A stretch of DNA of 64,000 nucleotides from Chitinophaga chungangae. Its GTDB lineage: Bacteria > Bacteroidota > Bacteroidia > Chitinophagales > Chitinophagaceae. A program made the translations under genes and the position numbers. The stretch spans positions 554,308 to 618,307 of the forward strand of contig NZ_JAGHKP010000003.1 of the NCBI RefSeq assembly GCF_017742215.1. The letters are read 5' to 3'. Below the pieces are notes generated by a model. It was not told the origin of the DNA and made no database searches. It worked only from the letters and a program-made list of their open reading frames with translations. Below, in pieces: positions 16,390-25,011 of this stretch (position 1 is its first letter; the number at the start of each line of letters is the position of its first letter).

Positions 16390-17382
16390 ATGGAATACAG
16401 ACAACTCGGAGAAAGCAATCTGAAAGTATCGGCCATCACCTTCGGCGCATGGGCTATCGGCGGCTGGATGTGGGGCGGCACGGAAAGGAAGGACGCGAAA
16501 GAGGCCATCAGGGCTTCTGTTGACCTCGGCGTTACTTCCATCGACACCGCGCCCATTTACGGGCAGGGCACCAGCGAAGAGATCGTAGGCGAAGCGCTGG
16601 AAGGCATTCAGCGCGATAAAGTGCAGCTCCTGACCAAATTCGGCATGACCTGGGAAGGGACCAAAGGCACCTTTATTTCTAACAGCACCGACAACAACGG
16701 GAAAGCCATCGACATTTACAGGTACGCCGGCAAAGAAAGCGTGATCCGCGAATGTGAAGACAGCCTCCGCCGCATGAAAACGGATTACATCGACCTTTAC
16801 CAGATCCACTGGCCCGACGTAACAACGCCCATCGAAGAAACGTTCGAAGCCGTGCTGCGCCTGCAGGAACAGGGAAAGATCATCGCGGCGGGCGTATGCA
16901 ACTACAGCGTGGAGCAGATGAAACAGGCGGACGCCGTGATCAAACTCGCTTCCAGCCAGGTGCCGTACAGCATGGTGGAACGCACGATCGAAAAAGAACT
17001 GGTGCCTTACTGCATCGAAAATAAAAAAGGCATACTGGCCTATAGCCCGCTGCAGCGCGGTATTCTCAGCGGAAAGATCAAGCCAGATCACCAGTTCGAG
17101 GCAGGCGACCACCGGCCCACGACGAAGTTCTACCAGCCGGACAATATCGCGCGCATCAACGCATTCCTCAGCCTCATCAAACCGCTGGCGGAAAGTAAAA
17201 ACGTTACGCTGGCGCAGCTGGTCATCCGCTGGACCATCGACAGGCCGGGCATTACCGTGGCGCTCGTTGGCGCGAGGAACGCCGCGCAGGCCATTCAGAA
17301 CGCCAAAGCGATCGATATCAAACTGGCGCCGGAAGAGATCGATTTCATCAACAAACATCTGAACGCATTAACATTAGTATAA
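16390..17382 (+). CDS. Aldo/keto reductase
   Basis: A 330-residue NAD(P)H-dependent oxidoreductase with a TIM barrel. The catalytic tetrad is visible: Asp and Tyr in SIDTAPIYGQGTSEE, Lys in LLTKFGMTW, and His in DLYQIHWPD. The C-terminal cofactor-binding block is VALVGARNAAQ. It resembles the YhdN/AKR11-13 group. Spacing to hmgA (35 bases) and hppD (45 bases) suggests one operon. A role in aromatic catabolism is not established; the substrate is unknown. Confidence 0.9.
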   Translation: MEYRQLGESNLKVSAITFGAWAIGGWMWGGTERKDAKEAIRASVDLGVTSIDTAPIYGQGTSEEIVGEALEGIQRDKVQLLTKFGMTWEGTKGTFISNSTDNNGKAIDIYRYAGKESVIRECEDSLRRMKTDYIDLYQIHWPDVTTPIEETFEAVLRLQEQGKIIAAGVCNYSVEQMKQADAVIKLASSQVPYSMVERTIEKELVPYCIENKKGILAYSPLQRGILSGKIKPDHQFEAGDHRPTTKFYQPDNIARINAFLSLIKPLAESKNVTLAQLVIRWTIDRPGITVALVGARNAAQAIQNAKAIDIKLAPEEIDFINKHLNALTLV

Positions 17383-17427
17383 TCAGAATAATCAAAAAAC
17401 AACCATCATTACCAAAACAATCTTTTT

Positions 17428-18558
17428 ATGAACAGTGCAGCAGTAAAACCAACACCAGCGCAGGACGAACAGGATTTTCTCCCGCTGCTCGGTACGGATT
17501 ACGTGGAGTTTTACGTGGGCAATGCCAAACAGGCCGCGCACTTTTACAAAACCGCTTTCGGCTTCCAGTCCCTGGCTTACGCCGGCCCTGAAACCGGCGT
17601 GAAAGACCGCGCATCGTACGTGCTGGTGCAGAACAAACTCCGTTTTGTGCTCACCACGCCGATGCGGCCAGGAAACGATATTGCCAGGCATGTAGACGAT
17701 CACGGCGATGGCGTAAAAGTGCTCGCCATTTGGGTAGACGATGCGCGCAAAACCTTTGAAGAGACCGTAAAGAGAGGCGCAAATCCTTACCTGGAGCCGG
17801 TTGTGGAGAAAGACGAATTCGGCGAAGTAGTGCGCAGCGGCATTTACACCTACGGGGAAACCGTGCACATTTTCGTGGAAAGGAAAAATTACAACGGTCC
17901 CTTCCTGCCGGGCTACAAAACATGGGAAAGCAAATACAATCCCACCAGCACAGGCCTGCAGTATGTAGATCATTGCGTGGGGAATGTAGGCTGGAACGAA
18001 ATGAACACCTGGGTGGACTTTTACAGCCGCACCATGGGTTTTCACAACCTCGTGTCTTTCGACGATAAAGACATTTCCACCGAATATTCCGCCCTCATGA
18101 GCAAGGTGATGAGCAACGGCAACGGCCGCATCAAATTCCCGATCAACGAGCCGGCGGAAGGCAAGAAAAAATCGCAGATCGAGGAATACCTTGATTTCTA
18201 CGGCGGGCCCGGCGTGCAGCACATCGCCATCGCCACGAACGACATCGTGCATACCGTAGGCGAACTGCAGCACCGCGGCATCGAATTTCTGACCGTGCCG
18301 GCTTCCTATTACGAAGACCTCTCCGCAAGGGTAGGGGACATAGACGAAGACATTGCGCCGCTACGCGACCTCGGCATTCTTGTAGACCGAGACGAGGAAG
18401 GATATCTTTTGCAGATATTCACCAAACCGCTGCAGGACAAGCCGACGCTTTTCTTCGAGATCATCCAGCGCAAAGGCGCTAAATCTTTCGGGAAAGGCAA
18501 CTTTAAGGCCCTGTTCGAATCGATCGAAAGAGAACAGGCGCTGAGGGGCAACCTCTAA
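17428..18558 (+). CDS. hppD: 4-Hydroxyphenylpyruvate dioxygenase
   Basis: A 376-residue Fe(II) enzyme that converts 4-hydroxyphenylpyruvate to homogentisate, the substrate of the HmgA encoded two genes upstream. Two vicinal-oxygen-chelate domains are seen. The metal ligands are His in QYVDHCVGNVG, His in GVQHIAIATND and Glu in LFFEIIQRKG. The C-terminal KGNFKALFESIEREQALRGNL is the usual gating helix and tail. A strong terminator follows. Confidence 0.96.
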   Translation: MNSAAVKPTPAQDEQDFLPLLGTDYVEFYVGNAKQAAHFYKTAFGFQSLAYAGPETGVKDRASYVLVQNKLRFVLTTPMRPGNDIARHVDDHGDGVKVLAIWVDDARKTFEETVKRGANPYLEPVVEKDEFGEVVRSGIYTYGETVHIFVERKNYNGPFLPGYKTWESKYNPTSTGLQYVDHCVGNVGWNEMNTWVDFYSRTMGFHNLVSFDDKDISTEYSALMSKVMSNGNGRIKFPINEPAEGKKKSQIEEYLDFYGGPGVQHIAIATNDIVHTVGELQHRGIEFLTVPASYYEDLSARVGDIDEDIAPLRDLGILVDRDEEGYLLQIFTKPLQDKPTLFFEIIQRKGAKSFGKGNFKALFESIEREQALRGNL

Positions 18559-18600
18559 ATTTTTTTCGCTCAGGTTACAACAAAATCAATTCGGCCCCCG

Positions 18601-18630
18601 CCGCTCCGATGTATGTCGGGGCGGTTTTTT
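18601..18630 (+). terminator. Intrinsic terminator after hppD
   Basis: A 9-bp stem (ccgctccga at 18601-18609 with tcggggcgg at 18616-18624, one G-T pair) closes a 6-base loop and is followed by six T. It ends the hmgA-hppD transcript and slightly overlaps the stop codon of the convergent GH16 gene. Confidence 0.85.
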
Positions 18631-19447
18631 ATTGTTGGTATACGCGGATGTAATCTACCTGCAGCTGCGCCGGAATATGCGCATCGGGTATTGCTTCGCC
18701 GCCCTGGCCGAGCGCGAGGTTCACCAGCAAAAAGAAATTTTCGCGGAAAGGATTGTTGCCTTTTTTGTGATTGATGGTTTGGGCGAGGTCCTGCGAATTG
18801 ATCACTTTCCCGTCGAGCAGGATGTCCATTTTATTTTCGTTCCATTCCAGCGCCCATTCGTGGAAACTTTCCGCCCATTTTTCGCCGCCCCAGGGCGCTA
18901 CGGGAAATTTGCCGGTGTTCCATTCCACTTTGTTGTTGCCTTCCCAGCACCAGTTCGCCAGCAGGTCGCCGCGGTAAAACTCCATGATGTCTACTTCGCC
19001 GCAGGCAGGCCACCCGCCCGCGCCGCGATCGGCGCCCAGCATCCAGAAAGCGGGCCACATGCCTTTGCGCACGTCTATCTTCGCCCGCATTTCCACGCGG
19101 CCGTATTTAAAATCGAATTTGCCTTTGGTGATGAGGCAGGCGGACGTGTATTCCGCGTATTCGCGGTTGCGCTGCCAGGCGCTGCTCGAAGGATCGTAGT
19201 TCGTGTTCTTCACCTTTTCCCTCCGCGCTTCTATCACCAGCAGCCCGTTGCGGCATATGGCGTTTTGCGGCTGGTACCATTGCGGCTCGCGGTTGCGCAC
19301 GAACCCTTTTTCGTAATCCCATTTGGTAGGATCGGGCGCGCCGTCGGTATTAAATTCGTCGTTCCAGACCATTTTATAACCCGCGGTACCGGCGGGCAGG
19401 TGGGAAGATGCGGCCATCAGGGCGATCAGGAAGGTTGGGAGCAGCAT
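18629..19447 (-). CDS. Secreted glycoside hydrolase family 16 (beta-glucanase-like)
   Basis: A 272-residue enzyme with a signal peptide (MLLPTFLIALMAASSHLPAG). The GH16 active-site motif GEVDIMEF carries the nucleophile and acid/base glutamates in the E-x-D-x-x-E pattern. N-terminal YKMVWNDEFNTDGAPDPTKW and C-terminal LQVDYIRVYQQ are typical family borders. It probably cuts beta-1,3 or beta-1,3-1,4 glucans in the periplasm or outside; the exact substrate cannot be read. The ATG at 19447 is preferred to a TTG eight codons upstream. Confidence 0.92.
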   Translation of the reverse strand: MLLPTFLIALMAASSHLPAGTAGYKMVWNDEFNTDGAPDPTKWDYEKGFVRNREPQWYQPQNAICRNGLLVIEARREKVKNTNYDPSSSAWQRNREYAEYTSACLITKGKFDFKYGRVEMRAKIDVRKGMWPAFWMLGADRGAGGWPACGEVDIMEFYRGDLLANWCWEGNNKVEWNTGKFPVAPWGGEKWAESFHEWALEWNENKMDILLDGKVINSQDLAQTINHKKGNNPFRENFFLLVNLALGQGGEAIPDAHIPAQLQVDYIRVYQQ

Positions 19448-19575
19448 GCAGGTTTGTTTTAGGGTAGACAAAATAATAAAAATCCCGGAAGGCTGTTTAT
19501 AAGCAAAATATGCGTTTTTACGGCAGTTTTATTGAAGTTTTACCATATTTAACCCCCTTTTACCCACTAAATCTT

Positions 19576-19583
19576 TATATTTG
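19576..19583 (+). promoter_or_regulatory. -7 box ahead of the small membrane protein
   Basis: TATATTTG matches TAnnTTTG exactly. It lies only 12 bases before the ATG at 19596, so the transcript would have almost no leader. No clear -33 element was seen. Confidence 0.35.
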
Positions 19584-19595
19584 ACGTTAATATTT

Positions 19596-19784
19596 ATGAG
19601 TTTAAGAGATCTGTTCGGATATTTATTCATCCTGGCCGGTTTGCTGCAATTATTGACGGCTTACCTGATTTTCGCGGGCCAACGGCATTACGCGCTGCGC
19701 TTCGCCAACCGGAAGGTCGGATCAATAATATATGTTATTTTTGCATTTGTACTGTTCTACCTGGCGTATTATTTCCTGGTATGA
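19596..19784 (+). CDS. Small two-helix membrane protein
   Basis: A 62-residue protein with two hydrophobic helices (about residues 7-27, GYLFILAGLLQLLTAYLIF, and 44-62, IIYVIFAFVLFYLAYYFLV) joined by a basic loop (GQRHYALRFANRKVG). No family recognised. The ATG at 19596 is preferred to an upstream TTG that would fall inside the promoter box. Its stop codon overlaps a possible ATG of the L,D-transpeptidase gene (ATGA at 19781), so the two are likely co-translated. Confidence 0.7.
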   Translation: MSLRDLFGYLFILAGLLQLLTAYLIFAGQRHYALRFANRKVGSIIYVIFAFVLFYLAYYFLV

Positions 19785-19804
19785 ATTTGGAAAGTTATAA
19801 GAAT

Positions 19805-20617
19805 ATGAAGCGTTTAATTATCGGTATTTTATCCCTTCTGGGCGCTATGAATGTTCACGCACAGCAATCTTTCCTGGAGAACCAGAAGATGTTCCCGCGG
19901 GTTGGAGAAGCTTTCCGTGAAAAAGAACTTGCCCTCAAACAGGAATTTGCCAAAAAAGGCATTGCTTACCCGGCTAAACAGATGTTTATCCGCTCCTTTA
20001 AGCTGGACAGTGAGCTGGAGATCTGGGTACGCAACAATGTGGCGGACACCTTCACCCTGCTCAAAACCTACCGCGTATGCTCCCTTTCCGGTAAAATGGG
20101 GCCGAAACGCAAGGAAGGCGACCGCCAGGTGCCGGAAGGATTTTATTACATCAACGATTTCAATCCGAACAGCAGTTTTCATTTGTCACTGGGCCTCAAC
20201 TATCCCAATTTCTCCGACAAGATCCTCAGCGATCAGAAAAAACCGGGCGGCGACATTTATATTCATGGCAACTGCCTGACCATCGGTTGTATCCCTTTAA
20301 CGGACGAGTTTATCGAAGAAGTATATATAATGGCCGTACACGCCAAGAACAACGGGCAGGATTTTATTCCCGTGCACGTGTTCCCGGTGCGTTTCGGCAA
20401 CTCCAGGTCTATGGATTACCTCGGCAGCGTTTCCCTGACAGACAACGATTCGCAGAAATTCTGGATCAACCTGAAAGCCGCTTACGATTACTTTGAGAAA
20501 TACCGCAAATTGCCGGTAGTACTGGTAAACAGCCAGGGCAAATACGTGTATACCAACCCGCAGCAGGCGCCTTCCCTGGCACAGAGCAACGGGACGAAAA
20601 CAGCCAACGGCAACTGA
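19805..20617 (+). CDS. L,D-transpeptidase (YkuD/YafK-like), secreted
   Basis: A 270-residue periplasmic enzyme likely to cross-link or trim peptidoglycan, or anchor proteins to it. A signal peptide is clear (MKRLIIGILSLLGAMNVHAQ). The YkuD catalytic motif reads IHGNCLTIGCIPL with His154 and Cys162, and the TYRVCSLSGKMGPKRKEGD block precedes it as in YafK-type proteins. An ATG eight codons upstream (19781) overlaps the previous stop and may be the true start; 19805 gives the better signal sequence. Confidence 0.88.
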   Translation: MKRLIIGILSLLGAMNVHAQQSFLENQKMFPRVGEAFREKELALKQEFAKKGIAYPAKQMFIRSFKLDSELEIWVRNNVADTFTLLKTYRVCSLSGKMGPKRKEGDRQVPEGFYYINDFNPNSSFHLSLGLNYPNFSDKILSDQKKPGGDIYIHGNCLTIGCIPLTDEFIEEVYIMAVHAKNNGQDFIPVHVFPVRFGNSRSMDYLGSVSLTDNDSQKFWINLKAAYDYFEKYRKLPVVLVNSQGKYVYTNPQQAPSLAQSNGTKTANGN

Positions 20618-20639
20618 TCGTCAAATATCATTTGAAAAG

Positions 20640-20667
20640 GGCGTTACTCCGGTAACGCCTTTTTTTT
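20640..20667 (+). terminator. Intrinsic terminator after the L,D-transpeptidase
   Basis: A perfect 8-bp stem (ggcgttac at 20640-20647, gtaacgcc at 20652-20659) with a 4-base loop is followed by eight T. Confidence 0.9.
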
Positions 20668-20807
20668 GATGGTATATTGGCCGGCTGCAACCCCGCTGAC
20701 CCTACTTTGCGTCTCTTCTACACTTTATTTTGCCGATACCCCGATTTTATTTGAAAATCTCAGTATTTTTTCGAAACTTACCATGAAGGTCAAATCAATT
20801 TACTAAT

Positions 20808-21374
20808 ATGAACAGAAGAGATGCCATCAGGAATGTCGCGATCCTTATGGGAACCGCGCTTTCCGCTTCCACGTTAGCGGCTTTGGAGGGATGTAAATCC
20901 AAGCCCGCTACTTATACGTTACAAACGCCGGAAACCAAGGCCCTTTTGGCCGAAATAGCCGAAACCATCATCCCGGAAACCACTACCCCCGGTGCGAAAG
21001 CAGCCGGCGTACAGGATTTCATCCAGGTTATGATCAACGACTGCTACGACGAAAAAGCGCAGAAAGTGTTTGAAGCCGGGCTGAACAAGCTCAATGCAGA
21101 CAGCAAAAGCAAATTCTCCGGGAAAGATTTCATGGAGATCACGCCGGAACAGCGCACCGAACTGCTGACGGCGATCGACAAAGAGCGGTTGGATTATAAC
21201 AAGAGCAAAAAGAAAGACGATCCGACCCATTACTTCCAGTATATGAAGGAGTTGACCCTGCTGGGTTATTTCACTTCCGAGCCGGGCGCTACCAAAGCGC
21301 TGCGCTACATCGCGGTGCCGGGCAGGTACGAAGGCTGCGTGCCTTACAAAAAAGGCGACAAAGCCTGGGCATAA
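20808..21374 (+). CDS. Gluconate 2-dehydrogenase subunit 3-like protein (small subunit of a GMC dehydrogenase)
   Basis: A 188-residue exported protein. The N-terminus MNRRDAIRNVAILMG has a twin-arginine-like RR followed by a hydrophobic stretch and a possible lipobox (LEGC, Cys29). The body, with LAEIAETIIPETTTPGAKAAGVQDFI, is the gluconate 2-dehydrogenase subunit 3 family. In known three-subunit FAD sugar dehydrogenases this small subunit helps export and mature the catalytic subunit. Two GMC oxidoreductase genes follow (34 and then 106 bases apart), both lacking signal peptides, which fits export by piggy-back on this subunit (inference). Confidence 0.88.
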   Translation: MNRRDAIRNVAILMGTALSASTLAALEGCKSKPATYTLQTPETKALLAEIAETIIPETTTPGAKAAGVQDFIQVMINDCYDEKAQKVFEAGLNKLNADSKSKFSGKDFMEITPEQRTELLTAIDKERLDYNKSKKKDDPTHYFQYMKELTLLGYFTSEPGATKALRYIAVPGRYEGCVPYKKGDKAWA

Positions 21375-21408
21375 CCCATTTCTCTGAACTACTAAACACC
21401 AACTCGAC

Positions 21409-23103
21409 ATGAACCTGAACATAAAAGCGCATGACCAGAACACGTATGACGCCATCGTAATCGGATCGGGCGTGAGCGGCGGATGGGCTGCCAAAGAACT
21501 GACTGAAAAAGGGCTCAAAGTATTGCTGCTCGATCGCGGTAAAAACCTCGAGCACGGCAAATATCCCACCGCCACCAAAGATCCCTGGGAATTTGAGCAC
21601 CGCGGCCGCATCACGGAAGAACAGCGCAAGACGCATGAAAAGCTCAGCCGCGACTATCCCTACAGCGAGCACAACGAATCTTACTGGATCAACGATAGCG
21701 AAAGTCCTTATAAAGAAGACAAACGTTTCGACTGGTACCGCCCTGATATCGTAGGCGGCAAATCCATCATGTGGGGCCGCCAGAGCTACCGCTGGAGCGA
21801 CCTCGACTTCGAAGCGAACCTGAAAGACGGCATCGCCGTAGACTGGCCGATCCGTTATAAAGACATCAAACCCTGGTACGAATACGTAGAGAAATTCGTC
21901 GGCATCAGCGGCCAGGCCGAAAACCTGCCCCAGCTGCCGGACAGCATCTTTATGCCGGCCATGGAAATGAACTGCGTGGAGAAAGATGTGAAAAAACGGG
22001 TGGAAGACGCGTTCAAAAGCCGTACGATCACCATTGGCCGCGTGGCCAACATCACGCAGGACCTGCCGGGCCGTACCAAATGCCAGTTCAGGAACCTGTG
22101 CAGCAGGGGATGCCCCTTCGGCGCTTATTTCAGCACGCAGTCTTCCACGCTGCCCGCTGCCATGGCTACCGGCAACCTCACGCTGCGCCCGGATTCCATC
22201 GTGAACAGCATTGTATACGACGAAGGTAAAAAGAAAGCCACCGGCGTTCGCGTGATCGACAAACACACGAAAGAAATGATCGAATACCATGCGAAGATCA
22301 TCTTCGTGAACGGTTCCACCCTCGGTTCCACTTTCGTGCTGATGAACTCCATCAGCAACCGCTTCCCCAATGGTTTGGGCAACGACAGCGGCGTGCTCGG
22401 CAAATACCTGATGGACCACCATTTCCGTACCGGCGCCTCCGGCGTTGCGGAAGGATATGAAGATAAATACTTCTACGGCCGCCGTGCCAACGGGCTGTAT
22501 GTTCCCCGTTACCGCAACATCGGTTCCGACAAACGCGATTACCTGCGCGGTTTCGGTTACCAGGGCGGCGCAAGCCGCAGCGGCTGGAGCCGCGGCATCG
22601 CGGAAATGGGCGTGGGCAAAGACTTCAAGGAAATGCTTACCGAGCCCGGACAATGGACCATGGGCCTTGGCGGTTTCGGCGAATGCCTGCCTTATGAAGA
22701 CAACTACGTTGCGCTGGACAACAGCCAGAAAGATGCATGGGGCCAGCCGGTGCTGCGCTTCAATGCGGAGTTCAAAGAAAACGAAGCGAAAATGCGTAAG
22801 GACATGATGAACGATGCGGCAGAAATGCTGGAAGCAGCGGGCATCAAAGACGTAAAAACTTACGACCGTGGTTCCTGGCCCGGTATGGCCATCCACGAGA
22901 TGGGCACCGCGCGTATGGGCCGTGATCCAAAAACGTCTATCCTCAACGGTTTCAACCAGGTGCATTCCGTACCGAACGTATTCGTGACGGATGGCGCGGC
23001 CATGACGTCCGCATCCTGCGTGAATCCTTCGCTTACCTATATGGCGCTGACTGCAAGGGCGGCAGACCATGCGGTGAAAGAACTGAAGAAAGGCAATATC
23101 TGA
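21409..23103 (+). CDS. GMC family oxidoreductase, catalytic subunit 1
   Basis: A 564-residue FAD enzyme. The FAD loop is VIGSGVSGGWAAKELTEKG and the C-terminal GMC block includes HEMGTARMGRDPKTS and NVFVTDGAAM. A cysteine cluster, KCQFRNLCSRGCPFGAYF (C-x5-C-x3-C), resembles the iron-sulfur ligand region of the bacterial FAD glucose dehydrogenase catalytic subunit. The family oxidises sugar hydroxyls, for example gluconate C2 or glycoside C3; the substrate here is unknown. No signal peptide is seen. It follows the small subunit gene closely and is paralogous to the next gene. Confidence 0.92.
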   Translation: MNLNIKAHDQNTYDAIVIGSGVSGGWAAKELTEKGLKVLLLDRGKNLEHGKYPTATKDPWEFEHRGRITEEQRKTHEKLSRDYPYSEHNESYWINDSESPYKEDKRFDWYRPDIVGGKSIMWGRQSYRWSDLDFEANLKDGIAVDWPIRYKDIKPWYEYVEKFVGISGQAENLPQLPDSIFMPAMEMNCVEKDVKKRVEDAFKSRTITIGRVANITQDLPGRTKCQFRNLCSRGCPFGAYFSTQSSTLPAAMATGNLTLRPDSIVNSIVYDEGKKKATGVRVIDKHTKEMIEYHAKIIFVNGSTLGSTFVLMNSISNRFPNGLGNDSGVLGKYLMDHHFRTGASGVAEGYEDKYFYGRRANGLYVPRYRNIGSDKRDYLRGFGYQGGASRSGWSRGIAEMGVGKDFKEMLTEPGQWTMGLGGFGECLPYEDNYVALDNSQKDAWGQPVLRFNAEFKENEAKMRKDMMNDAAEMLEAAGIKDVKTYDRGSWPGMAIHEMGTARMGRDPKTSILNGFNQVHSVPNVFVTDGAAMTSASCVNPSLTYMALTARAADHAVKELKKGNI

Positions 23104-23132
23104 TCCCCGTAAGATCGGTATATATTTTTACA

Positions 23133-23160
23133 GAAGAGCCGCCACCAAGTGCGGCTCTTC
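23133..23160 (+). other. Hairpin between the two GMC genes
   Basis: A perfect 10-bp inverted repeat (gaagagccgc at 23133-23142, gcggctcttc at 23151-23160) with an 8-base loop. No T-run follows, so it is not a typical terminator. It may lower expression of the second gene or stabilise the upstream message. Confidence 0.5.
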
Positions 23161-23209
23161 CTGCTTGCAACATGCATAACTGATAAGTGAACAATTAAAT
23201 CCACGCTAC

Positions 23210-24904
23210 ATGAATCTGAACATCAAGGCGGAGAAGGAACATACCTACGACGCCATCGTGGTTGGCTCCGGCATCAGCGGGGGCTGGGCCGCGAAAGAGC
23301 TTTGCGAAAAAGGGCTCAAAACTATCGTGCTCGAGCGAGGCCGCAACGTGGAGCACGTGAAAGATTACACCACCGCCAACTGGAACCCATGGGATTACAA
23401 ATACCGCGGCTGGCATTCCCCCGAAATGAAAGAAAATCACCCCATTCAAAGCCGCTGTTACGCCTTCGACGAAGCCACGCAGCACTTCTGGGTGAACGAT
23501 AAAGAAAATCCGTATAACGAGATCAAACCGTTCAACTGGCTGCGCGGTTACCACGTTGGCGGCCGCTCGCTCATGTGGGGGCGGCAGGTGTACCGCTGGA
23601 GCGACATCGATTTTGAAGCCAATGCAAAAGACGGTCATGGTACAGACTGGCCTATCCGTTACAAAGACATCGCGCCCTGGTACAGTTATGTGGAGAAGTT
23701 CGCCGGCATCAGCGGCCAGGCCGAAGGTTTGCCGCAATTGCCTGACGGCGAGTTCCTGCCGCCGATGGAAATGAACTGTCTGGAAAAACACGTAGCAGCA
23801 AGGATCAAAGAAAATTATAAGGACCGCATCATGACCATCGGCCGCGTGGCGCACGTCACCCAAGCGCACAATGGCCGCGGCCCCTGCCAGTACCGCGACC
23901 TCTGCGCCCGCGGATGCCCTTTCTCCGGCTATTTCAGCAGCAACGGCGTAACGCTGCCCGCCGCGGAAAAAACCGGTAATCTCACGCTGCGGCCATATTC
24001 CATCGTGCTCGAAGTGATCTACGACGAAAACACGCAAAAAGCCAAAGGCGTGCGCATCATGGACGCCGAAACCAAAGAAGTGATGGAGTATTTCGCGAAG
24101 ATCATTTTCGTCAACGCTTCCACTTTAGGCACCACAGCCATTTTGCTCAACTCCGTGTCCAACCGTTTCCCCACCGGGCTCGGCAACGACAGCGACCAGG
24201 TAGGCCGCAACCTGATGGACCATCATTTCGGCGTAGGCGCCGGCGGATCGTTCGACGGGTTTAAAGATCAATACGTATACGGCCGCCGTGCGAACGGCAT
24301 TTATATCCCGCGTTTCCGCAATGTGAGCGAGGCCACCAAACGCAACGATTATGTGCGCGGTTACGGCTACCAGGGCGGCGCTTCGCGCGGCCGCGCCAAT
24401 CCATGGGAAGGCATCGGCGTTGAGCTGAAAGAAGGCCAGACCGAAGCCGGTGATTGGGGCATGTGGATCGGCGCCTGGGGCGAGCATTTGCCGTACCAGG
24501 ACAATACCGTCCGCCTCAACAAAGAGAAAAAAGACATGTACGGCCTGCCCACGCTCGACATCGACTGCAGCTTCCGTGAAAATGAAATGGCGATGCGGAA
24601 AGACATGCTGGAAAGCGCGAAGGAAATGCTCGAAGCGGCCGGCCTGAAAAACGTTGGCGGGAACGACGATATGCCGCCTCCCGGCCATTGCATACACGAA
24701 ATGGGCACGGCGCGCATGGGCCGCGATCCGAAAACCAGCGTGCTGAACGGTTTCAACCAGATGCACGCCGTGAAGAACGTGTTCATCTCAGACGGCGCGT
24801 GCATGGCCTCTTCCGCCTGCCAGAACCCATCCATCACGTACATGGCGCTCACGGCGCGCGCGGCGGACCATGCGGTGAGCGAGCTGAAGAAAAATAATAT
24901 CTGA
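23210..24904 (+). CDS. GMC family oxidoreductase, catalytic subunit 2
   Basis: A 564-residue paralogue of the preceding gene, same length and similar along its whole course. The FAD loop is VVGSGISGGWAAKELCEKG, the cysteine cluster is PCQYRDLCARGCPFSGYF, and the C-terminal blocks are HEMGTARMGRDPKTS and NVFISDGACM. The main differences lie in the substrate-side region (for example around GVELKEGQTEAGDWGMW), suggesting a different substrate. It likely shares the same small subunit. A terminator follows. Confidence 0.92.
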   Translation: MNLNIKAEKEHTYDAIVVGSGISGGWAAKELCEKGLKTIVLERGRNVEHVKDYTTANWNPWDYKYRGWHSPEMKENHPIQSRCYAFDEATQHFWVNDKENPYNEIKPFNWLRGYHVGGRSLMWGRQVYRWSDIDFEANAKDGHGTDWPIRYKDIAPWYSYVEKFAGISGQAEGLPQLPDGEFLPPMEMNCLEKHVAARIKENYKDRIMTIGRVAHVTQAHNGRGPCQYRDLCARGCPFSGYFSSNGVTLPAAEKTGNLTLRPYSIVLEVIYDENTQKAKGVRIMDAETKEVMEYFAKIIFVNASTLGTTAILLNSVSNRFPTGLGNDSDQVGRNLMDHHFGVGAGGSFDGFKDQYVYGRRANGIYIPRFRNVSEATKRNDYVRGYGYQGGASRGRANPWEGIGVELKEGQTEAGDWGMWIGAWGEHLPYQDNTVRLNKEKKDMYGLPTLDIDCSFRENEMAMRKDMLESAKEMLEAAGLKNVGGNDDMPPPGHCIHEMGTARMGRDPKTSVLNGFNQMHAVKNVFISDGACMASSACQNPSITYMALTARAADHAVSELKKNNI

Positions 24905-24921
24905 TAAAACAATGGATAACG

Positions 24922-24954
24922 AAAGCCGCCCGGGGGACTGCCTCCGGCGGTTTT
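24922..24954 (+). terminator. Intrinsic terminator after the GMC genes
   Basis: AAAGCCGCC (24922-24930) pairs with GGCGGTTTT (24946-24954), with one G-T pair, around an inner G/C-rich loop, and T-rich sequence continues to 24959. Confidence 0.7.
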
Positions 24955-24956
24955 GT

Positions 24957-24988
24957 TTTGGCGGTCACCAGCCGAAATCCTATCTTTA
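24957..24988 (+). promoter_or_regulatory. Promoter of the M24-like gene
   Basis: TTTG (24957-24960) and TATCTTTA (24981-24988; one mismatch to TAnnTTTG) are separated by 20 bases, the usual Bacteroidota spacing. The start would be about 17 bases before the ATG at 25012. Confidence 0.4.
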
Positions 24989-25011
24989 TTCAGACCCTGA
25001 CAACCCTGCTT

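Noticed and set aside
21289..23070. A 593-codon open frame on the minus strand across the first GMC gene
   Set aside because: The plus-strand GMC protein is certain. The antisense product has a repetitive His/Ala/Val/Phe composition typical of shadow frames.
23133..23160. Terminator between the two GMC genes
   Set aside because: The stem is perfect but no T-tract follows, so it is listed as a hairpin rather than a terminator.
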